This document shows, one piece after another, positions 1 to 5,494 of a stretch of 19,807 bases of DNA (within the stretch, counting starts at the first letter, position 1; each line of letters starts with the position of its first letter). This stretch comes from Anaerolineae bacterium (lineage in GTDB: Bacteria; Chloroflexota; Anaerolineae; JAFGEY01): positions 1 through 19,807 of the forward strand of contig JAFGIE010000181.1 of NCBI GenBank assembly GCA_016929775.1, read 5' to 3'. The position numbers and the translations under genes are program-made. A model generated the notes under the pieces. It was given only the letters and a program-made list of their open reading frames with translations, made no database searches and was not told the origin of the DNA.

Positions 1-2
1 AC

Positions 3-944
3 CACCCCAACATCCCTCGCGTCAGCGATTACTTTGGCATCGACGAGAACGACTACCTGGTGATGGACTATATCGCCGGGGAGAGCCTAGCCGACCTCTT
101 GGCCCGCAAGAAGCGTCCTACGGAGCGCTTGGTCTATGCTTGGCTGGAGCAGATCCTCGACGCGTTGCACTACTGCCATCGACACCACGTCCTGCATCGC
201 GATATCAAACCCGACAACATCATCCTCACGCCTGAGGGCAAGGTCATGCTCGTCGACTTTAGCCTGGTCAAGATCTATGACCCGCGCCATCCGCGCACCG
301 CAACGATCGTCCACGGGCTGGGCACACCGCAGTACACACCGCTGGAGCAGTATGACGCCAGCATGGGACATACTGACCCACGCAGCGACGTCTATGCCCT
401 CGGGGCGACGCTCTATCACCTGCTCACCGGTCACCCCCCGCAGCCCGTCTCCCAGCGCATCCTCAACCCAGCCACGCAGCCGCCCATACACGAGCTCAAC
501 CGGCGCATCTCGCCTTGGATGACGCGCTTTGTGGGCAGGGCAATGGCGATCCATCCGGAGGACCGTTTCGGAAGCATACGGGAGATGAAGCGTGCGCTCG
601 AGCAGCGCCTTGCGAAGGTCAGGTACGAGCAGCGCTTGGCAGAAGTAGAGCCAGAGCCCTGGCAGACCGCCAAGCGGCGCCGATCGCCCACCTCCGCGCC
701 GCCCGCGGGCAGGTCCGGTCGACTCGGTCGCTACGTACACGACTATACGCCGCGCGTGGCGCCGGTCGTGCTTCCGATCCTCAAGCCCGTGACGGTGATC
801 GTGCTTCTCACAGTGATCGTCACGGTCCTGCTCTCCGCCAGTTCCCCCATCGTGGCTGCAGCTGTCCTCGGACCGGTCGTGGTCGGCGGCTTGGTCTACC
901 ACCGCATTCGCCAGCTGCGCGACCACCATCCGCCACGGTTCTGA
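3..944 (+). CDS. Ser/Thr protein kinase, membrane-anchored, 5' end cut by window
   Basis: Eukaryote-like (Hanks-type) serine/threonine kinase lacking its N-lobe start, because the frame is open to the window edge (it reads HPNIPRVSDYFG from base 3). Seen: the catalytic loop HRDIKPDN begins at base 195, the metal-binding motif reads DFS instead of DFG at 255-263, and the activation segment has GTPQYTPLEQY followed by DPRSDVYALGATLYHLLTG (subdomain IX). The C-terminus carries a basic linker and then two hydrophobic stretches (about bases 757-900), which would place the kinase domain in the cytoplasm and anchor it in the membrane. The YxPLEQY form of the APE motif is common in kinases of filamentous phototrophs and Chloroflexota. 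The VAIK lysine and glycine loop lie outside the window. Substrates cannot be inferred. A GIY-YIG gene starts 23 bp downstream on the same strand and may be co-transcribed. Confidence 0.9.
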   Translation, partial: HPNIPRVSDYFGIDENDYLVMDYIAGESLADLLARKKRPTERLVYAWLEQILDALHYCHRHHVLHRDIKPDNIILTPEGKVMLVDFSLVKIYDPRHPRTATIVHGLGTPQYTPLEQYDASMGHTDPRSDVYALGATLYHLLTGHPPQPVSQRILNPATQPPIHELNRRISPWMTRFVGRAMAIHPEDRFGSIREMKRALEQRLAKVRYEQRLAEVEPEPWQTAKRRRSPTSAPPAGRSGRLGRYVHDYTPRVAPVVLPILKPVTVIVLLTVIVTVLLSASSPIVAAAVLGPVVVGGLVYHRIRQLRDHHPPRF

Positions 945-967
945 CCGACCGGCAGCGGCTAGCAGAG

Positions 968-1459
968 ATGGATGGGAGGCGGGCGGCAGTCGGGAATACA
1001 GCGCGTGGCACCTATGCGCTGCTCGTGAGACTCGAGCAGGATGCAGCGCTCGACGTAGGGCGGCTCGGAAAGGTCACCGTGCCAGAAGGGTGGTGCTTTT
1101 ACGCCGGAAGCGCCCTCGGGCCCGGCGGGCTCGCCGCACGTCTCGGTCGACACCGGCGCGTTGACAAGCGCCCACACTGGCACATCGACTACCTGCTCTG
1201 CCAAGCCACCCCGGTTGCGGACTGGCGCATCGCGTCGCCCGCTCGGCTCGAGTGCGCCTGGGCCGATGCGCTCCTCCAGTTGCCCACCGCATCCACGCCA
1301 GTGCGGCGCTTCGGCGCCTCCGACTGCCGCTGCCGGACGCACCTCGTGCATGTCACTCGGCTGCCTCCGGTAGAGCAGGTCTGCCAGGTTCTCGCCGCAG
1401 CGTCGCCCCCAGGGTCCATCGTCTACCACGTACCCTATGGCGACGCTACTGGGCGCTGA
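968..1459 (+). CDS. DUF123 / GIY-YIG nuclease-like protein
   Basis: Protein of 163 residues resembling the DUF123 (Uri superfamily, COG1833) branch of GIY-YIG-type proteins. Seen: GTYALLV (residues 14-20) takes the GIY place, FYAGSALGPGGLAARLGRH (about 44-62) the YIG half with its conserved arginine, then HWHIDYLL (70-77) and a cysteine-rich RFGASDCRCRTHLV (114-127), all typical of the family. The ATG at 968 was chosen because family similarity begins right after it. The same frame stays open upstream into the kinase gene, but that part is a shadow. Upstream Shine-Dalgarno match is weak (AGCAGAG), so coupling to the kinase gene is possible. The biological role of this family is not firmly established; nuclease activity is an inference from the fold. 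The 3' end overlaps the convergent neighbour by 25 bp. Confidence 0.85.
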   Translation: MDGRRAAVGNTARGTYALLVRLEQDAALDVGRLGKVTVPEGWCFYAGSALGPGGLAARLGRHRRVDKRPHWHIDYLLCQATPVADWRIASPARLECAWADALLQLPTASTPVRRFGASDCRCRTHLVHVTRLPPVEQVCQVLAAASPPGSIVYHVPYGDATGR

Positions 1460-2577
1460 AGATCCAGTCCACTCCGCCGCCACGCAGCCTCGACCAAGAC
1501 GGGCAAACCGCCCGAGACCAGCGAGTGCCCGCCCAGGACCACGGGCACTGGACAAGCCATCGCCGCCTCGGTGAACGCGCGGACGTAAGGGTCGGCGATC
1601 TCGGCGGGCAGCATCAGGTCGGAACTGAAGCGATCGCCGGTGGCGGGCCACACCCCGTGATGCGCCCACATCACGCGGTCGTCGAGAAACGCCGCGTCGC
1701 CCAGCTGCGGGATCACGTCTGCGAAGAACCGCGTGACGCCGGTCGCCTCCAGATGCATGCCCAACAGCGAGCGCACCTCTCCGCGCGCCAAACGCCCGTC
1801 CGCACGCATCCCCCGCTCCTCAGAGAACACTCGCGTCCGGCACGCCGTCTCCCGCTCGAGATAAGCCAGAAGGCGCGACCCGACCCGACCTGCAACCAAG
1901 GCTTCGCCCTGCCGGTCCACGAATACCTGGATCGCCCTCTCGAGACGCGACGTATCGGGGGCGCACTGCGCCAGGTAAGCGCGCGTGCGCGGCGTCACAT
2001 CTGGATGAAGGGCCAGTGCCATCAAGTCGGTGGGCGTGTCGACGTCAAAGGCGGTCGCCACGCTGCGCGGCAGCTCCTCCGCCCGCAGGCCCGCCTCCTC
2101 TTTGAGCGTCCAGCCCAGCGCGTTGTCCGTCGGCGGTGGCGTCGTCGCCAACAGCGCCGCTGCGGGCGCGAACGCGCAAAAGTCGACCGAGTAAAAGTTG
2201 TTACACAGCACCACGCCGTCGCCCACACGCAGGCGCTCCGCCATCTGCACCAGCGTCTCGACCGAAAGCAGCGGAGCGCATCCGCCGCCGAGGTAGACCA
2301 CGCCCTGCATGCCATGCGCGTCGATCAGCCGGGCAAGCCACGCGCCAAAGTGAAACGCCTCGTCAGGCGCATCGCGTGCGACCACTACCTCTGTGCCCGC
2401 CAGACAATCGACCAATAGAGCGTCGTTGGTGCTGACGACGATCGAGTCGAACGCGGCGGCAGCGCGCACCTTGTCGACCAGGTCCAGTGTCAGCGCGCGT
2501 CGCGCGCCGTCCACGAACGCCACCGCGCCCCCTTCACCGCCTGACCCATTCATGATCACCGCATCAACCCGCCGCAT
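1435..2577 (-). CDS. MobA/CofC-like nucleotidyltransferase-fold protein with unknown C-terminal half
   Basis: Protein of 380 residues. Residues 1 to about 190 look like a nucleotidyltransferase (GT-A/MobA/CofC) Rossmann-type domain: a first strand DAVIMNGSGG with a glycine-rich turn, FDSIVVSTND near 43-52, VVYLGGGCAPLL at 93-104 where the family usually has a GDxP-type metal site, and FDVDTPTDL at 177-185, which closes many such domains. Residues about 205-380 have no family I recognise; they include GVTRFFADVIPQLGDAAFLDD and VMWAHHGVW. The start ATG at 2577 has GGGAG about 6 bases upstream and a good promoter further up. It converges on the DUF123 gene with a 25-bp 3' overlap. It could be a sugar-nucleotide or cofactor guanylyl/cytidylyltransferase relative, or a non-catalytic derivative; the substrate is unknown. 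Confidence 0.65.
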   Translation of the reverse strand: MRRVDAVIMNGSGGEGGAVAFVDGARRALTLDLVDKVRAAAAFDSIVVSTNDALLVDCLAGTEVVVARDAPDEAFHFGAWLARLIDAHGMQGVVYLGGGCAPLLSVETLVQMAERLRVGDGVVLCNNFYSVDFCAFAPAAALLATTPPPTDNALGWTLKEEAGLRAEELPRSVATAFDVDTPTDLMALALHPDVTPRTRAYLAQCAPDTSRLERAIQVFVDRQGEALVAGRVGSRLLAYLERETACRTRVFSEERGMRADGRLARGEVRSLLGMHLEATGVTRFFADVIPQLGDAAFLDDRVMWAHHGVWPATGDRFSSDLMLPAEIADPYVRAFTEAAMACPVPVVLGGHSLVSGGLPVLVEAAWRRSGLDLQRPVASP

Positions 2578-2676
2578 CTCTGCTCCCTCGCGTGGCGTCC
2601 CTGCGCCGTGGCGCCTTTGGGTCCACCCTCCCCGGGATCTGGGACCCGCACCAGCACCCCTTCACCCGGCTCCCTG

Positions 2677-2693
2677 ACCACATCATATGTGGT
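2677..2693. repeat. 7-bp inverted repeat in the leader of the leftward gene
   Basis: ACCACAT, a 3-base spacer, then ATGTGGT form a perfect 7-bp inverted repeat. It lies about 17-33 bases downstream of the predicted leftward start site, a position where a repressor could block transcription. It could also be a chance short palindrome; no regulator gene lies next to it. Confidence 0.35.
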
Positions 2694-2716
2694 TCGACGA
2701 TCTGCCGATCGCGTTC

Positions 2717-2745
2717 ATTCTAGCGCGCTCGCCGCGATCCGTCAA
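2717..2745 (-). promoter_or_regulatory. sigma70-type promoter of the nucleotidyltransferase-like gene
   Basis: On the minus strand TTGACG (2745-2740) is followed after exactly 17 bp by TAGAAT (2722-2717). Each hexamer is one mismatch from consensus. Transcription would start near 2710, leaving a leader of about 130 bases before the ATG at 2577. The -35 box abuts the -35 box of the rightward promoter, so the two cannot easily be occupied together. Confidence 0.7.
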
Positions 2746-2746
2746 C

Positions 2747-2775
2747 TTGACAGGCGCCTGCTTTCGTGATATACT
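2747..2775 (+). promoter_or_regulatory. sigma70-type promoter of the T-box / ATPase / trpB2 operon
   Basis: TTGACA (2747-2752, perfect -35) and TATACT (2770-2775, one mismatch from TATAAT) are separated by 17 bp, the ideal spacing. The predicted start near 2782 lies just upstream of the first T-box helix, which supports this as the promoter of the leader RNA. Confidence 0.85.
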
Positions 2776-3016
2776 CAGTTCAATCACATGATCCAATGAC
2801 GTTGATCAGGACGAGTAAGCCTCCAAACGAAGCCACAGAGAGCCGGAAACGGTGGGACCCGGCGCTTACGCGGACGCTGAATGGACCTGGGAGTTGCTTG
2901 GGCGAACGACCGCACTAGTAGCCCAAGCCGGAGTCGCCCCCGTTACCGCGGCTGAGGGTATATCTCGATCGCGAGCTGTACCCGCAAGAGTGAGGCTGGC
3001 TCACGGGTCTTGACGA

Positions 3017-3042
3017 CCCCGCCTACACGGCGGGGCCTTTTT
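3017..3042 (+). terminator. Hairpin plus T5 inside the T-box leader (Stem III or extra terminator)
   Basis: CCCCGCC (3017-3023), loop TACAC, GGCGGGG (3029-3035), then CC and five T (3038-3042). By shape this is an intrinsic terminator, but it lies upstream of the T-box antiterminator, where Stem III of a T-box normally sits. It may be a stable Stem III with a fortuitous T tract, a pause site, or a first attenuation point. Confidence 0.55.
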
Positions 3043-3092
3043 GTCTCCGACATCGTCGAGCTGCCTAACAAAGGTGGCACCACGAGCGCACG

Positions 3093-3130
3093 CGCGCGCG
3101 TCCTTTGAGGGACGCGCGCGTTTCTTTTTT
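3093..3130 (+). terminator. Regulated intrinsic terminator of the T-box
   Basis: GCGCGTCC-type 5' arm (3093-3103) pairs over 11 bp with GGACGCGCGCG (3110-3120), followed by TTTCTTTTTT (3121-3130). The 5' arm includes the bases that form the 3' side of the antiterminator (3099-3106), so the two structures are mutually exclusive, as required for T-box control. Confidence 0.88.
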
Positions 3131-3175
3131 GGCAAGGCGGACCCTCGGTCCCTACGCCAGCAGTGGAGGCTCTCG

Positions 3176-3943
3176 ATGTTTCTGGAAAAGGTCACCCTGT
3201 TCTGCGACCACTTCCCAACCGACCAGTACCACCCGTTCGACATCCCGGCTCTGCGCGGCACGCCTGAGCTGGTCTTCCGCCGCCCGGTCGCGTTCTTTGT
3301 GGGCGAGAACGGGTCCGGCAAGTCCACGCTGCTTGAGGCGATTGCGCGGCGCTGTGGGATCCCGATCTGGGACCGGCCCAAGCGGCACGCCGTCCACGAC
3401 AACCCCTATGAGGGGCGCCTGGCGGACTTTTGCGCCGTCCGGTGGTCGAACGGGAGCGTACCCGGCTCCCTCTTTCGCTCCGAGACCTTCCACGAGTTCG
3501 CCGACTTTATCGACGACGTCGCTCTCTGCGACCCTGGTCAGCTAGCTTACTATGGCGGGCACATCATCAACACCCTCTCGCACGGGGAGGGCATCCTGGG
3601 CTACTTTGACGGACGGTGCCGTAGGCGCGGCTTGTACCTGCTCGACGAACCCGAGTCGGCGCTCTCGCCGGTGAGTCAGGTCGAGTTCGTGCGCCTGCTC
3701 CAAGAGCTCGAGCCAAGCGGCGATGTCCAGTTCATCATCGCGACCCACTCGCCGATCCTGCTTGCCTACCCCGGCGCCCAGATCTTGAGCTTTGGGCCGG
3801 GCCACATCAGAGAGGTGCACTATACGCAGACATCCCACTACCAGATCTATACTCAGTTCCTGTCCAATCCAGAGGCATACTTGGCGCGGGACCCGCTCCC
3901 AGTGACCATCGGGGCGTGCCCCGAACCGATGCTCATATCCTAG
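3176..3943 (+). CDS. AAA family ATPase (ABC-type fold), T-box controlled
   Basis: Stand-alone ABC/SMC-like ATPase of 255 residues resembling the COG3910/AAA_21 group. Seen: Walker [10 protein letters not shown] (43-51), an ABC-signature-like LSHGEG (134-139), Walker [13 protein letters not shown] (152-163) with D157/E158, and the switch histidine in IIATHSP (H191). There are no membrane segments, and no permease gene lies beside it, so this is not a clear transporter subunit. The ATG at 3176 is set by GGAGG at 3165-3169; the frame is open further up, but that part lies in the riboswitch. It is the first gene behind the Trp T-box, and trpB2 starts 40 bp after its stop with no terminator between them, so it is probably co-transcribed. 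Members of this ATPase group are mostly uncharacterised; a link to tryptophan is inferred from position only. Confidence 0.88.
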   Translation: MFLEKVTLFCDHFPTDQYHPFDIPALRGTPELVFRRPVAFFVGENGSGKSTLLEAIARRCGIPIWDRPKRHAVHDNPYEGRLADFCAVRWSNGSVPGSLFRSETFHEFADFIDDVALCDPGQLAYYGGHIINTLSHGEGILGYFDGRCRRRGLYLLDEPESALSPVSQVEFVRLLQELEPSGDVQFIIATHSPILLAYPGAQILSFGPGHIREVHYTQTSHYQIYTQFLSNPEAYLARDPLPVTIGACPEPMLIS

Positions 3944-3983
3944 TCGTTCAGGACTGCGCACTAGAGCAGAAGGAGAGATGAAC

Positions 3984-5348
3984 ATGGCACACTACAAGTA
4001 CGTACTGCAAGAGACGGACACGCCGACCCATTGGTACAACATCATGGCGGACATGAAGCATCCGCCGCCCCCGTATCTGCATCCAGCCACGCTCCAGGTC
4101 ATGGGCCCGGACGACCTCGCGCCGGTCTTTCCGCTAGAACTGATCAAGCAGGAAGGAAGCCGCGATCGCTGGATCGAGATCCCGGACGAGGTCCAGGATG
4201 TACTCAGGATGTGGCGCCCCTCGCCGCTCTACCGGGCGCGTCGCTGGGAGAAGGCACTCGACACTCCCGCCAAGATCTATTACAAGTGGGAAGGCGTTAG
4301 CCCTCCAGGCAGCCACAAGCCCAACACCGCTGTTGCCCAGGCCTACTATGCCAAGAAGGAGGGACTGGTCGGAGTCGCGACCGAGACCGGCGCGGGGCAG
4401 TGGGGCAGCGCACTCAGCTTTGCCACCCAGTTCTTTGGCCTGGAGTGCATGGTCTTCATGGTCAAGATCAGCTACCAACAAAAGCCCTACCGCCGCATCG
4501 CGATGGAGACGTGGGGCGGTTCTGTCGTGCCTAGCCCGAGCACCCAGACCAACGCCGGGCGCAACATCCTCGCCATCGACCCCGATACCACGGGCAGCCT
4601 CGGCATCGCGATCAGTGAGGCGATCGAGTATGCCGTGACACACGAGGGCTTCAAGTACTCGCTGGGCAGCGTGGTGAACTTTGTCCTGCTGCACCAGACC
4701 GTGATCGGCCTCGAGTCGCGCCAGCAGATGGAGATGGCAGGCGACTACCCGGACATCGTCATCGGCTGCGCTGGGGGCGGCAGCAACGCTGCAGGCCTGA
4801 TCTTCCCCTTTATGAAGGACAAGCTGACTGGCGACAAGCCCAACCTGCGGGCGATCTTTGTGGAGTCGACTGCCTGCCCGAGCATGACCCGTGGTCACTA
4901 CGCATATGACTGGGGCGACACTGCCAAGACGGGCCCGGTAGCCAAGATGTACACCGTTGGGCACAGTTTTATCCCCGCTCCGGTGCACGCGGGCGGGTTG
5001 CGGTACCACGGTATGGCGCCCAGCATCTGTGCCCTGCTCGACCAGGGCCTCGCCGAGGCGCGCGCCTACCACCAGAACGACGTGCTCTCTGCCGCCGTGG
5101 ACTTTGCGCGCTATGAGGGACACATCGTGGCGCCCGAGACGGCGCACGCCGTCAAGGCAGTCCTCGACGAAGCGATCGCCTGCAAGGAATCGGGCGAGTC
5201 CAAGGTGATCCTCTTTAACGCCAGCGGGCACGGGCACTTTGACCTGGCTGCGTACGACGCCTACCACCGGAAGGACCTGCCCGACTATGAGCTCGAAGAG
5301 GAGCGGCTGGAGCGCGCCCTTGCCGAACTGCCCGTGGTGAGCAAGTAG
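3984..5348 (+). CDS. trpB: TrpB2-type tryptophan synthase beta chain
   Basis: PLP-dependent enzyme of 454 residues. TrpB condenses indole with serine to give tryptophan. The TrpB2 class is longer than the classical about 400-residue TrpB1. Seen: the PLP lysine in GSHKPN (K112), the catalytic glutamate in ETGAGQW (E134), the phosphate-binding [10 protein letters not shown] (261-270) and SGHGHFD near the C-terminus (414-420). The [11 protein letters not shown] and RPSPLYRA stretches also match the TrpB2 class. Start: AAGGAG (3970-3975) is 8 bases from the ATG at 3984 but only 2 from the ATG at 3978, so 3984 is preferred. No trpA is adjacent. TrpB2 enzymes are thought to work without stable TrpA, for example in indole salvage. 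Control by a Trp T-box supports a biosynthetic rather than degradative role. Confidence 0.95.
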   Translation: MAHYKYVLQETDTPTHWYNIMADMKHPPPPYLHPATLQVMGPDDLAPVFPLELIKQEGSRDRWIEIPDEVQDVLRMWRPSPLYRARRWEKALDTPAKIYYKWEGVSPPGSHKPNTAVAQAYYAKKEGLVGVATETGAGQWGSALSFATQFFGLECMVFMVKISYQQKPYRRIAMETWGGSVVPSPSTQTNAGRNILAIDPDTTGSLGIAISEAIEYAVTHEGFKYSLGSVVNFVLLHQTVIGLESRQQMEMAGDYPDIVIGCAGGGSNAAGLIFPFMKDKLTGDKPNLRAIFVESTACPSMTRGHYAYDWGDTAKTGPVAKMYTVGHSFIPAPVHAGGLRYHGMAPSICALLDQGLAEARAYHQNDVLSAAVDFARYEGHIVAPETAHAVKAVLDEAIACKESGESKVILFNASGHGHFDLAAYDAYHRKDLPDYELEEERLERALAELPVVSK

Positions 5349-5423
5349 CCCACAGGTGCTGCGACCGCTGCACCCATGTCGACTTGCGTCGCAGCGGACA
5401 CGGCACATCTAGCGCTACACAGA

Positions 5424-5452
5424 CCAGCCCGCCCCACAGTGGGGCGGGCTGG
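5424..5452. terminator. Strong hairpin between convergent trpB2 and sensor kinase genes
   Basis: A 13-bp perfect stem, CCAGCCCGCCCCA paired with TGGGGCGGGCTGG, with a 3-base loop, centred between two convergent genes. Neither side has a clear T tract, so it may work as a bidirectional roadblock, an RNA 3'-end stabiliser or a weak terminator. Confidence 0.6.
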
Positions 5453-5494
5453 TCGCGTCCCGGCGGCGCTTGCGCTGCGCGTCGGGCCTGCGCC

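Larger units (their letters stand above)
2800..3130 (+). promoter_or_regulatory. T-box riboswitch, predicted tryptophan-specific, transcriptional
   Basis: Leader RNA that would sense uncharged tRNA. Seen: Stem I with CAGG (2807-2810) pairing CCTG (2886-2889); the specifier-loop GAGTA at 2813-2817; the distal AGAGAGCC (2837-2844) and GGTGGGACC (2851-2859); and the sequence GAA-TGG-ACC at 2879-2887, which puts TGG (Trp) at 2882-2884 in the specifier position. Downstream, AAAGG (3070-3074) pairs with CCTTT (3102-3106) around the 7-base bulge TGGCACC (3075-3081), the classical antiterminator, followed by a second helix at 3082-3101. The bulge TGGC would pair with a GCCA acceptor end, fitting the G discriminator known for bacterial tRNA-Trp. 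A terminator overlaps the antiterminator. The region between Stem I and the antiterminator holds further hairpins (GGGTA/TACCC near 2956-2987 and GTGAG/CTCAC near 2990-3004) of the Stem II/III type. Predicted effect: expression of the ATPase and trpB2 rises when tryptophan is scarce. Confidence 0.9.

Noticed and set aside
515..967. Upstream extension of the GIY-YIG frame into the kinase gene
   Set aside because: The translation there is Arg/Ala-rich shadow; GIY-YIG similarity begins after the ATG at 968.
1252..2418. Long plus-strand open frame (388 codons) opposite the nucleotidyltransferase-like gene
   Set aside because: Its translation is rich in Arg, His and Gln with no family signature and is a shadow of the minus-strand gene, which has a ribosome site, a promoter and domain-like sequence.
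2941..2975. GTTACCGCGG as the T-box core sequence
   Set aside because: It resembles part of the T-box consensus but lacks TGGN and the flanking helix; the full antiterminator with TGGCACC is at 3070-3106.
3041..3175. Upstream extension of the ATPase frame
   Set aside because: It lies over the T-box antiterminator and terminator; GGAGG and the ATG at 3176 fit much better.
4134..5408. Minus-strand open frame of 424 codons opposite trpB2
   Set aside because: It is antisense to an unambiguous enzyme gene, has no domain motif, and results from GC-rich third positions.
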